NCBI RefSeq assembly: GCF_020707265.1
Contig: NZ_JAJFEQ010000002.1
Coordinates: 496,001 to 560,000 of the forward strand
Reading direction: 5' to 3'
Origin: Massilia sp. IC2-477
GTDB taxonomy: Bacteria > Pseudomonadota > Gammaproteobacteria > Burkholderiales > Burkholderiaceae_D
Length of the DNA stretch: 64,000 nt
The position numbers and the translations under genes were made by a program. The notes under the pieces were generated by a model that did not search any database, was not told where the DNA came from, and saw only the letters and a program-made list of their open reading frames with translations. This document shows, piece by piece, positions 53,378 through 62,741 of this stretch; the stretch's first letter is position 1, and the number at the start of each line of letters is the position of its first letter.

Positions 53378-54667
53378 TTGAATCGCACCCATGTCCTGTC
53401 CCGTCTTGCCCTCGCTTGCCTGGCCGCCCTGAGCTGGTCCGCCGCCCAGGCCGCCGAGGTCACCATCACCGCCGACCGCCTGCTCGACGTGCGCACCGGA
53501 CGCCTGGTGCAGAACCCGGAAATCCTGGTGCGCGACGGCCGCATCGTCAGCGTCAAGCCGAACAGCAGTGCTCCCGCCGGTGGCGGCGCCGACCGCATCG
53601 CCCTGCCGGGCATGACCCTGGTGCCGGGACTGATCGACATGCACGTCCACCTGGATTCCGACCCCACCTACGGCGGCTACAGCAACCTCGAATACAACGA
53701 CCGCTTCTGGTCGGCACTCGCCGTCACCCATGCCGGCAAGACCCTGGACGCAGGCTTCACCACAGTGCGCAACGTCGGCGCCTCGGACTGGAACGACGTC
53801 GGCCTGGGCCAGGCGATCGCCGCCGGCAAGGTGCGCGGCCCGCGCATCGTTCCGGCCGCCTGGTCCTTCGGGGCGACCGGCGGCCACTGCGACAGCACCT
53901 ACTTCCCGCCCTCGATGCAAGAGAAGAACCCGTACAACGCCGACGGCCCCGAGGAAGTGCGCAAGTCGGTGCGCGCGCTGCGCAAGTATGGCGCCCAGGT
54001 GATCAAGGTCTGCGCCACCGGCGGCGTGTTCTCGCGTAACACCGAACCGGGCCAGCAGCAGATGAACCTGGCCGAGCTGCGCGCCGCGGTCGAGGAGGCT
54101 GCGCAATGGGGCCTGAAGGTGGCGGCCCATGCGCACGGCGCGGCCGGCATCAAGGACGCGATCCGCGCCGGCGTCACCACCATCGAGCATGCCAGCCTGA
54201 TCGACGACGAAGGCATCGCCCTGGCGAAGAAGCACGGCGCCTGGCTGTCGATGGACATCTACAACGGCGACTACACGGCGGCGGAAGGCAAGAAGAACGG
54301 CGTGCTGGAAGACAACCTGCGCAAGGACCGCGAGGTGACGGAAATCCAGCGCCAGAATTTCAGGAAGGCGCACGCGGCCGGCGTCAAGATGGTGTTCGGC
54401 ACCGACGCCGGCGTGCACCCGCACGGCGGCAACGGCAAGCAGTTCGCGGTGATGGTGAAGTACGGCATGACGCCGGTGCAGGCCATCCAGGCCGCGACCA
54501 TCAATGCCTCCGAGGCGCTGGGCCGCAGCGATGTCGGCATCGTCGAGGCCGGCCGCTTCGCCGACATGGTGGCGGTGCAGGGCGACCCGACCGTGAATGT
54601 GCAGCTGCTGGAAGCTCCGGCGGTGGTGATCCTGGGCGGTAACGTGGTCAAGCGCAACGTCCCCTGA
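53378..54667 (+). CDS. Exported metal-dependent amidohydrolase (imidazolonepropionase/Xaa-Pro dipeptidase-like)
   Basis: 429 residues, TTG start with GGAGG at good spacing. A signal peptide (LALACLAALSWSAAQAAE) places it in the periplasm. Metal ligands of the amidohydrolase fold appear in order: HVHLD, a Lys candidate in AQVIKVCATGG, HAHGAAG, IEHASLID and GTDAGVHPHG. Related enzymes act on prolyl dipeptides or imidazolone-type rings; the substrate here is unknown. It is flanked by terminators and so is its own unit. Confidence 0.87.
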   Translation: MNRTHVLSRLALACLAALSWSAAQAAEVTITADRLLDVRTGRLVQNPEILVRDGRIVSVKPNSSAPAGGGADRIALPGMTLVPGLIDMHVHLDSDPTYGGYSNLEYNDRFWSALAVTHAGKTLDAGFTTVRNVGASDWNDVGLGQAIAAGKVRGPRIVPAAWSFGATGGHCDSTYFPPSMQEKNPYNADGPEEVRKSVRALRKYGAQVIKVCATGGVFSRNTEPGQQQMNLAELRAAVEEAAQWGLKVAAHAHGAAGIKDAIRAGVTTIEHASLIDDEGIALAKKHGAWLSMDIYNGDYTAAEGKKNGVLEDNLRKDREVTEIQRQNFRKAHAAGVKMVFGTDAGVHPHGGNGKQFAVMVKYGMTPVQAIQAATINASEALGRSDVGIVEAGRFADMVAVQGDPTVNVQLLEAPAVVILGGNVVKRNVP

Positions 54668-54690
54668 TCCACGCAGATCGACTGAACTTA

Positions 54691-54719
54691 CGGGCGCCTC
54701 TGGCGCCCGTTTTCTTTTC
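54691..54719 (+). terminator. Terminator of the amidohydrolase gene
   Basis: CGGGCGCC pairs with GGCGCCCG (8 bp, loop TCT) and is followed by TTTTCTTTTC. Confidence 0.88.
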
Positions 54720-54997
54720 ACGTTCGTTAACTTGTTTTAACTTGCTTCCCTTGCATCCCCGTCGCAGCATACGGCAAGGATGCAATCGCATCCCGAGCGG
54801 CCGTCCGGCCCGCGCCCCTGCACGAGAACATTCGAAAATTTCGATTGTATAGCTGCAAATTATCCGTTTTTCATTTCAGTTTTAGCCACGCATAATGACT
54901 CCATCGCATCGACAAAACGAGCGATAAGGAGCAGGGAATCACTGTTCCTGGAGCATCGAAACCTTCGATGGTATTCACATAGAACAAGGAGCTGATC
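54720..54997 (+). other. Intergenic region before the XapX gene
   Basis: No gene seen. A 7-base-pair hairpin CATCGAA-ACC-TTCGATG lies at 54954-54970, between the probable promoter region and the ribosome binding site. An A/T-rich part (54835-54900) is the likely promoter, but I could not assign boxes safely. AAGGAG precedes the ATG at 54998. Confidence 0.4.
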
Positions 54998-55243
54998 ATG
55001 TACCTGATTTCTCTCGGCGCCGGCATCCTCGCAGGAATCCTGTATGGACTGATCAACGTCCGCTCGCCGGCGCCACCGGCCATCGCCCTGGTCGGACTGC
55101 TCGGCATGCTGATCGGCGAACAGGTGGTCCCGGTCGCCAAGCGCGTGATCGAAGGCGTACCGATTACCAAAGCCTGGTTCGCCAGCGAATGCCAGCCCCG
55201 TATCACCGGCGTGTCGAACGCCAAAGACGATAGCAAGAACTGA
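54998..55243 (+). CDS. XapX-domain small membrane protein (DUF1427)
   Basis: 81 residues. The XapX pattern is clear: two hydrophobic segments (LISLGAGILAGILYGLINV; PAIALVGLLGMLIGEQVVPV) around the conserved VRSPAPPA. A hydrophilic tail follows. The family is short, membrane-bound and uncharacterised; it often lies beside isochorismatase-like hydrolases, as here (39 bases to the next gene). Confidence 0.87.
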   Translation: MYLISLGAGILAGILYGLINVRSPAPPAIALVGLLGMLIGEQVVPVAKRVIEGVPITKAWFASECQPRITGVSNAKDDSKN

Positions 55244-55282
55244 AGTCCAACCGCAGTCCAACATTTACTGAAGGAGAACATC

Positions 55283-55975
55283 ATGAGCAACGCTAAACTG
55301 GAAGTCCTGACCCCGGAAAACTCGCAGCTGATCATCATCGACCACCAGCCGCAAATGGCCTTCGGCGTGCAGTCGATCGACCGCCAGACCCTGAAGAACA
55401 ACGTGGTCGGCCTGGCCAAGGCAGCCAAGGCCTTCAATATCCCGACCATCATCACCACCGTCGAGACCGAGTCCTTCTCCGGCAAGACCTACCCGGAAAT
55501 CCTGGACGTGTTCCCGGACCACCCGATCCTCGAGCGCACCTCGATGAATTCCTGGGACGACCAGAAGGTGCGCGACGCGCTGGCCCGCAACGGCAAGAAG
55601 AAGGTCATCGTGGCCGGCCTGTGGACCGAAGTCTGCAACACCACCTTCGCCCTGTGCGCCATGCTGGAAGGCGAGTACGAGATCTACATGGTGGCCGACG
55701 CCTCGGGCGGCACCTCGAAGGACGCCCATGACTTCGCGATGCAGCGCATGGTGCAGGCCGGTGTGGTCCCGGTCACCTGGCAGCAGGTGCTGCTGGAGTG
55801 GCAGCGCGACTGGGCGCACCGCGACACCTACGACGCCGTCATCAAGATCGTCACCGAACACTCGGGCGCCTATGGCATGGGCGTGGACTATGCCTACACC
55901 ATGGTCCACAAGGCAGCGGCACGCAACCAGGGCACAAACGAAGTGCTGGCGCCGGTGCCGGCCCCGGTCCGCTAA
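55283..55975 (+). CDS. Isochorismatase-like hydrolase (YcaC-like)
   Basis: 230 residues. Cysteine-hydrolase features: the catalytic Asp in LIIIDHQPQMAFGV, a Lys in the KKVIVAG strand region, and the catalytic Cys in AGLWTEVCNTTFALCA. YcaC-type proteins form large cytosolic oligomers; their substrate is undefined. AAGGAGA precedes the ATG. It sits between XapX and a large amidohydrolase, suggesting successive steps on an amide. Confidence 0.88.
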   Translation: MSNAKLEVLTPENSQLIIIDHQPQMAFGVQSIDRQTLKNNVVGLAKAAKAFNIPTIITTVETESFSGKTYPEILDVFPDHPILERTSMNSWDDQKVRDALARNGKKKVIVAGLWTEVCNTTFALCAMLEGEYEIYMVADASGGTSKDAHDFAMQRMVQAGVVPVTWQQVLLEWQRDWAHRDTYDAVIKIVTEHSGAYGMGVDYAYTMVHKAAARNQGTNEVLAPVPAPVR

Positions 55976-56036
55976 GTACAACGAGTTCCGGTCCGCCCCA
56001 GGGCGGACCGCCGCCATCCAGCCAGGAGCAGACAGC

Positions 56037-57914
56037 ATGCAAGCACAGTCCACCCCGAGCGCCGCGCCGCTCATCCTCGTCAACGGCAAGTTCGCCACCC
56101 TCGACCGCGCCCGCCCGCAGGCCAGCGCCGTCGCCATCCAGGACGGCCGCTTCCTCGCCGTGGGCGACCGTGAACACGTGATGCGCTTCGCACAGGCGGG
56201 CAGCCAGGTGATCGACCTGAACGGCCGCACCGTCATCCCCGGCCTGAACGATTCGCACCTGCACCTGATCCGCGGTGGCCTGAACTACAACCTGGAACTG
56301 CGCTGGGAAGGCGTGCCCTCCCTGGCAGATGCGCTGCGCATGCTGAAGGACCAGGCTGACCGTACCCCGAACCCGCAGTGGGTGCGCGTGGTGGGCGGCT
56401 GGAACGAATTCCAGTTCGCGGAAAAGCGCATGCCGACCCTGGAAGAGATCAACGCCGCCGCGCCCGACACCCCGGTGTTCATCCTGCACCTGTACGACCG
56501 CGCGCTGCTCAACCGCGCCGCCCTGCGCGCCGTCGGCTACACCAGGGACACGCCGAACCCGCCCGGCGGCGAGATCCAGCGCGACGCCAGCGGTAACCCT
56601 ACCGGCATGCTGATCGCCCGTCCCAACGCGATGATCCTGTACGCGACCCTGGCCAAGGGCCCCAAGCTGCCCTACGACCTGCAGGTGAACTCCACCCGCC
56701 AGTTCATGCGCGAGCTGAACCGCCTCGGCATCACCAGCGCGATCGATGCCGGTGGCGGCTTCCAGAACTACCCCGAAGACTACAACGTGATCGAGGAACT
56801 CGACCGCGCCGAGCAGCTCACCATCCGCATCGCCTACAACCTGTTCACCCAGAACAAGGGCCAGGAGCTGGAAGACTTCCAGCGCTGGACCGGCATGGTG
56901 ACGCCGGGGCAGGGCAGTGACTACTACCGCCACAACGGCGCCGGCGAGATGCTGGTGTTCTCGGCCGCCGACTTCGAGGACTTCCTGGAGCCACGTCCGG
57001 AGCTGGCAGAAGGCATGGAAGGCGAACTGGAAAGGGTGGTGCGCCACCTGGTGAGCGAGCGCTGGCCGTTCCGCCTGCACGCCACCTACGACGAATCGAT
57101 CAGCCGCATGCTCGACGTGTTCGAGAAGATCAACCGCGAGATCCCCTTCGACGGCCTGCACTGGATGTTCGACCACTGCGAAACCATCAGCCCGGCCAAC
57201 ATCGAGCGCGTGAAAGCGCTGGGCGGCGGCATCGCGATCCAGCACCGCATGGCCTTCCAGGGCGAATACTTCGTCGACCGCTACGGCGCCGAAGCTGCAA
57301 AAGCCACCCCACCAGTGAAGACCATGCTGGAGATGGGTGTGCCGGTGGGCGCCGGCACCGACGCCACCCGCGTGGCCAGCTACAACCCGTGGACCGCCTT
57401 GTACTGGCTGGTCACCGGCCGCACTGTCGGGGGCCTGCCGCTGTACGGCGAGAACGGCCTGCTCGACCGCGGCGTCGCACTCGAACTGTGGACCGCGGGC
57501 AGTGCCTGGTTCTCGAACGAACAGGGGCGCAAGGGCCGCATCCAGGAAGGCATGCTGGCCGACCTGGTGGCGTTATCAAGCGATTTCTTCACCGTGGATG
57601 CGGAGGACATCAAGGCGATCGAATCGGTCTTGACTATCGTGGGCGGCAAGGTGGTCTATGGCGCCGCCGAATTCAGCGACCTGGGGCCGGCGCCAATCCC
57701 GGTGCTGCCGGAATGGTCGCCGGTGCAGAAGGTGCCGGGCCACTGGCGCAAGACCGCCCCGCAAGCACAGTCGCACATGGCCCTGCCGCACCAGTGCAGC
57801 GGCCCCTGTGGCGTGCACGCCCACAGCCACGACCGCGCGCGCAAGTCGAACGTGCCCGTGTCGGACTTCGGCGGCTTCTGGGGCGCCTTCGGCTGCAGCT
57901 GCTTCGCGTTCTGA
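56037..57914 (+). CDS. YtcJ-like amidohydrolase with Cys/His-rich tail
   Basis: 625 residues from the ATG at 56037 with AGGAG upstream. Amidohydrolase_3 features: IVNGKFATLD-like start, GRTVIPGLNDSHLHLIRGG (metal His pair), AIDAGGGFQNYPEDY, WMFDHCETIS and GAGTDATRVASYNPW. No signal peptide is evident. The last 60 residues carry HQCSGPCGVHAHSHD and a C-terminal GCSCFAF, unlike the standard family end. The preceding gap has a hairpin (55989-56010). The substrate is unknown. Confidence 0.87.
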   Translation: MQAQSTPSAAPLILVNGKFATLDRARPQASAVAIQDGRFLAVGDREHVMRFAQAGSQVIDLNGRTVIPGLNDSHLHLIRGGLNYNLELRWEGVPSLADALRMLKDQADRTPNPQWVRVVGGWNEFQFAEKRMPTLEEINAAAPDTPVFILHLYDRALLNRAALRAVGYTRDTPNPPGGEIQRDASGNPTGMLIARPNAMILYATLAKGPKLPYDLQVNSTRQFMRELNRLGITSAIDAGGGFQNYPEDYNVIEELDRAEQLTIRIAYNLFTQNKGQELEDFQRWTGMVTPGQGSDYYRHNGAGEMLVFSAADFEDFLEPRPELAEGMEGELERVVRHLVSERWPFRLHATYDESISRMLDVFEKINREIPFDGLHWMFDHCETISPANIERVKALGGGIAIQHRMAFQGEYFVDRYGAEAAKATPPVKTMLEMGVPVGAGTDATRVASYNPWTALYWLVTGRTVGGLPLYGENGLLDRGVALELWTAGSAWFSNEQGRKGRIQEGMLADLVALSSDFFTVDAEDIKAIESVLTIVGGKVVYGAAEFSDLGPAPIPVLPEWSPVQKVPGHWRKTAPQAQSHMALPHQCSGPCGVHAHSHDRARKSNVPVSDFGGFWGAFGCSCFAF

Positions 57915-57916
57915 AC

Positions 57917-58593
57917 ATGAAGACCGCTTCCTTCCAACGCCTGCAGGGCATAGGCATGGGCTTCTTGGCCGGCTATGTCGACACCCTCGGCTTCATCGCC
58001 CTGTTCGGCCTGTTCACGGCCCACGTCACCGGCAACTTCGTGCTGATCGCGGTGTCCCTGGCCGACCCGGCGCAGACACCTTCGCTGCTCAAGCTGCTGG
58101 CCTTCCCGGCCTTTATCCTGGGCGTGGCGGCCGCGCGGCTGCTGGTGGCGCGCTGCGAGCGGCGCGGTAGCTCCGCGGTCAAGCCATCCTATGCGCTGCA
58201 GCTGGTGCTGCTGCTGGGCTTCATGGTGTGCGGCATGCTGGCCGAGCCGGTGGGTGATCACGTCGGCGCGCTGGCGATGGCTGCCGGCCTGCTGGGCGCC
58301 GCGGCAATGGGCGCGCACAGCGCGGCCAGCAAGCTGCTGCTCACCCACCTGGCGCCGACCTCGATGATGACGGGGAACGTGACCCAGCTCGTGATCGACA
58401 CGGTCGACCGCCTGCGCGGCGCCGCCGACGCGGCGACAAAAGCCCGCTGCGCCAAGTTCTTCTGGCCAGTGCTGGCCTTCGCCCTCGGCTGCGCGCTGGC
58501 TGCCTTTGCCTACCTCGCCGTCGGTTTCGTGGCCTTGATCGTGCCGGTCGCGATCCTGTGCCTGCACCTGGTGCTGCCGGAACCGGAGGCGGC

Positions 58594-58597
<4 letters not shown>
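57917..58597 (+). CDS. DUF1275 (YoaK-type) membrane protein
   Basis: 226 residues with six hydrophobic spans. The family start is clear: GFLAGYVDTLGFIALFGLFT followed by AHVTGNFVLIAV, and later SMMTGNVTQLVID. Function is unknown. It starts two bases after the amidohydrolase stop and overlaps the next gene (GTGA), so this is one operon. Confidence 0.9.
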
Positions 58598-59154
<557 letters not shown>

Positions 59155-59206
59155 AGGCATCCACGCTGTATGCTCCAGCGGCAATCACGCAACCACGAAA
59201 GAACCC

Positions 59207-59647
59207 ATGAACAAGCTGATTTCCTCCTGCCTCCTCGGCCTGGCATTGACCATGAGCGTCACCGCCTGCAAGCGTAACGAAGCCCCGCAGGCACCGCAGG
59301 CGGGCGCCGCCGCCCTGCAGAAGATCGACACCGTCACCGGCACCGGCAAGGAAGCCGTGGCCGGCAGCACCGCCGTCGTGAACTACACCGGCTGGCTGTA
59401 CGACCCGAAGGCCGAGGCCCAGCACGGCGCCCAGTTCGATTCCTCGGTGGGCCGCGAGCCCTTCAGCTTCCAGGTCGCCGGCGGCCAGGTGATCCCGGGC
59501 TGGGACGAAGGCGTGCAGGGCATGAAGGTGGGCGGCAAGCGCACCCTGATCGTGCCGGCCGACAAAGGCTACGGCGCCTCCGGCGTCGGTCCGATTCCGC
59601 CGAACGCCACCCTGATCTTCGATATCGAACTGCTGGACGTGCGCTAA
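59207..59647 (+). CDS. FKBP-type peptidyl-prolyl isomerase lipoprotein
   Basis: 146 residues. A lipoprotein signal (lipobox SVTAC) is followed by the FKBP domain: VNYTGWLYDP, FDSSVGREPFSFQVAGGQVI, GWDEGVQGMKVGGKRTL and IPPNATLIFDIELLDV. It accelerates prolyl isomerisation in the envelope. It converges with the HTH gene starting downstream (seven-base gap). Confidence 0.93.
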   Translation: MNKLISSCLLGLALTMSVTACKRNEAPQAPQAGAAALQKIDTVTGTGKEAVAGSTAVVNYTGWLYDPKAEAQHGAQFDSSVGREPFSFQVAGGQVIPGWDEGVQGMKVGGKRTLIVPADKGYGASGVGPIPPNATLIFDIELLDVR

Positions 59648-59654
59648 GCGCTTC

Positions 59655-60389
59655 CTAGCTCCGCCGCAAGGCGGTGAAGGCGGCAAACTCCCAGGACCGG
59701 AAGCCCAGCAGCAGGGTATAGCCGTCGCGCTCCGGCGGTGGCAGCCGGCGGTCGTTGCGGTGCAGGCGCGCCAGTTCGCCGGCCAGACCCTCGATCTTCT
59801 GGGCCAGTTCCTGGGCGCTGGCGCTGGACAGGCGCGCGGGCAGGCACATCAGGGTCTCGCCCGGGCGGTCGAAGCCGCCCGCGAAATAGTCGGCCACCAC
59901 GTGCTCGCGGAAGTAACGCTGCACCGGGCCGCCCGGCAGCCAGCGGAATGCGTTCGACACGCGCAGGCTGTAGCGGTTCAGGGGTTTGAGTTCGATCAGC
60001 CCCAGCCGGTCGAGTTCGGCCAGCAGGGTGATGCATTCCGGTTCCGTCAGACGATAGGTCTCGATCACCTGTTCCAGCGACCAGTGTCCGAGGCAGCAGA
60101 TCGCCATGAGGAGCAGGCGCGGATTGGCCACCAGCGAGGTTTCCTGCGGCAGCGTCAGGGCGTCGGCCTGGGGCCGGGCGTCCGCGGCGCGGCGCAGCAC
60201 GTCTTCCAGGGCGATGCCGGTCACCTGGCAGATCTGGGCCAGGCGCGACAGGGCCATGTCCTTCTGTCCAAACATGCGCTTCACGCTCGATTCGCTCACG
60301 CCGATGCGGTCCGCGAGGCTTTTGTAGGTGATGCCTGCCGCCCGCAGTTCGGCGCGCAGCACGTCGAGTACCAGCTCCGGTGAGCTCAT
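59655..60389 (-). CDS. XRE-type helix-turn-helix regulator
   Basis: 244 residues from the ATG at 60389, preceded by AGGAAAA. The N-terminal HTH (YKSLADRIGVSESSVKRMFG, then MALSRLAQICQVTGI) is clear. The rest is all-helical with WSLEQVIETYRLTEPECITL, perhaps a second winged-helix-like unit, and no known ligand domain. Its targets are unknown. The frame is open 37 codons upstream but lacks signals. Confidence 0.85.
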   Translation of the reverse strand: MSSPELVLDVLRAELRAAGITYKSLADRIGVSESSVKRMFGQKDMALSRLAQICQVTGIALEDVLRRAADARPQADALTLPQETSLVANPRLLLMAICCLGHWSLEQVIETYRLTEPECITLLAELDRLGLIELKPLNRYSLRVSNAFRWLPGGPVQRYFREHVVADYFAGGFDRPGETLMCLPARLSSASAQELAQKIEGLAGELARLHRNDRRLPPPERDGYTLLLGFRSWEFAAFTALRRS

Positions 60390-60467
60390 GGTTTTCCTGA
60401 ATGTGTAATGTCGAGTGAATTTACCTGTGAACAGTGCTCCAGGCAATATCCACGCTGAGTCAGACGC

Positions 60468-60498
60468 AAAAAAGGCGGGCACGCTTGCGCGGCCCGCC
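60468..60498 (-). terminator. Terminator after the small basic gene
   Basis: Minus strand: GGCGGGC pairs with GCCCGCC around an 11-base loop, followed by six T. It ends the small gene at 60527-60730. Confidence 0.8.
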
Positions 60499-60526
60499 AA
60501 GGGGAAAATCTGGGGAGGTGAAAGGT

Positions 60527-60730
60527 TTACTCTTCGTCGTCCGCGACCAGCTTGACCTTCTTCAGCATGCGCTTGGCCTCCTGCCGCTCGTTCGAGAGCG
60601 GCTTGGCGTGTGCCCCGGCGGACCTGGCCTTGGCCAGGGCTGCGATCGGGTTGCGCGGCTTGCCGAAATTCTGGGACGGCTCCACCCGCAGCCGCATCTT
60701 TTGCCGCGTCGCCAGTGCCTTGTTTGCCAT
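60527..60730 (-). CDS. Small basic protein of unknown function
   Basis: 67 residues. I do not recognise it. It is Lys/Arg/Ala-rich in the first two thirds (MANKALATRQKMRLRVEPSQ) and ends acidic (VADDEE). The ATG is preceded by AAGGAGG at ideal distance, and a terminator follows, so it is likely a real gene. It lies 23 bases after hslU on the same strand. No signal peptide or membrane span is present. A nucleic-acid- or ribosome-binding role is possible but only a guess from charge. Confidence 0.7.
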   Translation of the reverse strand: MANKALATRQKMRLRVEPSQNFGKPRNPIAALAKARSAGAHAKPLSNERQEAKRMLKKVKLVADDEE

Positions 60731-60753
60731 CGCCAGTCCTCCTTCAACAATGA

Positions 60754-62106
60754 TTACAGCACGTACCTGGACAGGTCTTCGTTGACCGCCAGCGCATCCA
60801 GCCGTGCGTTGACATAGGCGCCGTCGATCGTGACCGTCTGGTCTTTTTCGGCGCCGGCCGTGAACGAGACTTCCTCGAGCAGCTTTTCCATCACCGTGTA
60901 CAAGCGGCGCGCGCCGATGTTCTCGGTGCGCTCGTTGACGGAGAACGCGATCTCGGCCAGGCGGTGGATGCCTTCCTCCGTGAAGTCGACCTTCACGCCT
61001 TCGGTCGCGAGCAGCGCTTCATACTGCTTGGTCAGGCTGGCATCGGTCGAGGTCAGGATGCTCTTGAAGTCCTCGATCGACAGCGATTCCAGTTCGACGC
61101 GGATCGGGAAGCGGCCCTGCAGCTCCGGGATCAGGTCCGACGGTTTCGACAGGTGGAACGCGCCCGAGGCGATGAACAGGATGTGGTCGGTCTTGATCAT
61201 GCCGTACTTGGTGTTCACCGTGGTGCCCTCGACCAGCGGCAGCAGGTCGCGCTGCACGCCGGCGCGCGAGACGTCGGCGCCGCCGTGTTCGGAGCGGGTC
61301 GCGATCTTGTCGATCTCGTCCAGGAACACGATGCCGTTCTGCTCGACGTTGGCGATCGCCTTCTGCTTGAGTTCGTCCTCGTTGACGAGCTTGGCGGCTT
61401 CCTCGTCGACCAGCAGCTTCATCGCGTCCTTGATCTTCAGCTTGCGCGGCTTCTTGCGCGCGTTGCCGACGCCGGCGAACATCGACTTGATCTGCTCGGT
61501 CATTTCTTCCATGCCCGGCGGCGCCATGATTTCCATCTGCGGGCTCGGCTCGGCCACGTCGATCTCGATCTCGCGCTCGTCCAGCGAGCCTTCGCGCAGG
61601 CGCTTCCTGAAGGTCTGGCGGGTGGCGTCGCCTTCCTTGCTGTCGCCGTTGCTCACGTTGAAGCCGAAGTCGCGCGCCGGCGGCACCAGGATGTCGATGA
61701 TGCGGTCTTCGGCCGCGTCCTCGGCGCGCTGGCGCACCTTCTTCTGCTCACTGAGACGGGTCTGCTTGACGCCGATGTCGATCAGGTCGCGGATGATGGT
61801 GTCGACGTCGCGGCCGACATAGCCGACCTCGGTGAACTTGGTCGCTTCGATCTTGATGAAGGGCGCGTCGGCCAGCTTGGCCAGGCGGCGCGCGATTTCG
61901 GTCTTGCCGACGCCGGTCGGGCCGATCATCAGGATGTTCTTGGGGGTGATCTCGTGGCGCAGCGGTTCCTGTACCTGTTGGCGGCGCCAGCGGTTGCGCA
62001 GCGCGATCGCGACCGCGCGCTTGGCCTTGCCCTGGCCGACCACGTGCTTGTCCAGCTCCGAGACGATCTCGGGGGGCGTCATGTTCATGATGGGGGACTG
62101 GTTCAT
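60754..62106 (-). CDS. hslU: HslUV protease ATPase subunit
   Basis: 450 residues from the ATG at 62106, which overlaps the hslV stop (ATGA). Walker [15 protein letters not shown], the N-terminal pore region [15 protein letters not shown], the I domain, Walker [13 protein letters not shown] and the sensor [16 protein letters not shown] are visible; the C-terminus ends LSRYVL, the HslV-docking tail. It unfolds substrates for HslV in the cytosol. Confidence 0.97.
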   Translation of the reverse strand: MNQSPIMNMTPPEIVSELDKHVVGQGKAKRAVAIALRNRWRRQQVQEPLRHEITPKNILMIGPTGVGKTEIARRLAKLADAPFIKIEATKFTEVGYVGRDVDTIIRDLIDIGVKQTRLSEQKKVRQRAEDAAEDRIIDILVPPARDFGFNVSNGDSKEGDATRQTFRKRLREGSLDEREIEIDVAEPSPQMEIMAPPGMEEMTEQIKSMFAGVGNARKKPRKLKIKDAMKLLVDEEAAKLVNEDELKQKAIANVEQNGIVFLDEIDKIATRSEHGGADVSRAGVQRDLLPLVEGTTVNTKYGMIKTDHILFIASGAFHLSKPSDLIPELQGRFPIRVELESLSIEDFKSILTSTDASLTKQYEALLATEGVKVDFTEEGIHRLAEIAFSVNERTENIGARRLYTVMEKLLEEVSFTAGAEKDQTVTIDGAYVNARLDALAVNEDLSRYVL

Positions 62107-62639
62107 TCCAGGGTCTCGATGATGTGGTTCAGGTTGGTGTAGATGCACAGCTCGCCCGCGATGGTGAGCGATTTCTTGACGACCTCCGCGGGCGCCATGT
62201 CGGTGTTCTCGTACAGGGCCTTGGCAGCCGACTGCGCGTACACGCCGCCCGAGCCGATCGCGCCGATGCCGTCGGTCGGCTCGAGCACGTCGCCGTTGCC
62301 GGTGATGATCAGGGTCACTTCCTTGTCGGCGACCAGCAGCATGGCCTCGAGCTTGCTCAGCATGCGGTCGGTGCGCCAGTCCTTGGCCAGTTCGACCGAG
62401 GCGCGCATCAGGTTGCCCTGGTGCTTTTCCAGCTTGGCTTCAAAGCGGTCGAGCAGGGTGAAGGCATCGGCGGTGGCGCCGGCGAATCCGCACAGGACCT
62501 TGCCCTGGTACAGCTTGCGCACCTTGCGCGCCGAGCCCTTCATGACGACGTTGCCCAGCGTGACCTGGCCATCGCCGCCCAGCGCGACCTGACTGCCGCG
62601 CCTCACACTGACGATGGTGGTGCCGTGAAATTGTTCCAT
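62103..62639 (-). CDS. hslV: HslUV protease proteolytic subunit
   Basis: 178 residues. Begins [15 protein letters not shown]; the catalytic Thr follows a six-residue propeptide, unlike E. coli where it follows Met. The [18 protein letters not shown] and [17 protein letters not shown] motifs confirm the family. Threonine peptidase of the HslUV complex. Preceded by a sigma-32 promoter (62670-62697), so heat-inducible. Confidence 0.97.
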   Translation of the reverse strand: MEQFHGTTIVSVRRGSQVALGGDGQVTLGNVVMKGSARKVRKLYQGKVLCGFAGATADAFTLLDRFEAKLEKHQGNLMRASVELAKDWRTDRMLSKLEAMLLVADKEVTLIITGNGDVLEPTDGIGAIGSGGVYAQSAAKALYENTDMAPAEVVKKSLTIAGELCIYTNLNHIIETLE

Positions 62640-62669
62640 TTTTAGCCTCGTGGTTGTCTAGCCACCCGC

Positions 62670-62697
62670 AGATGGGGTGAGTGCATTAAATTGCAAG
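62670..62697 (-). promoter_or_regulatory. Sigma-32 (RpoH) heat-shock promoter of hslVU
   Basis: Minus strand: CTTGCAA (62697-62691), 13-base spacer, CCCCATCT (62677-62670). This is close to the RpoH consensus CTTGAAA-N(11-16)-CCCCATnT and lies 31 bases upstream of the hslV ATG. Confidence 0.78.
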
Positions 62698-62741
62698 ACA
62701 AGCGCGGCTAAAAACTGTCGCGCAGGAAAAACGGTCGATGT

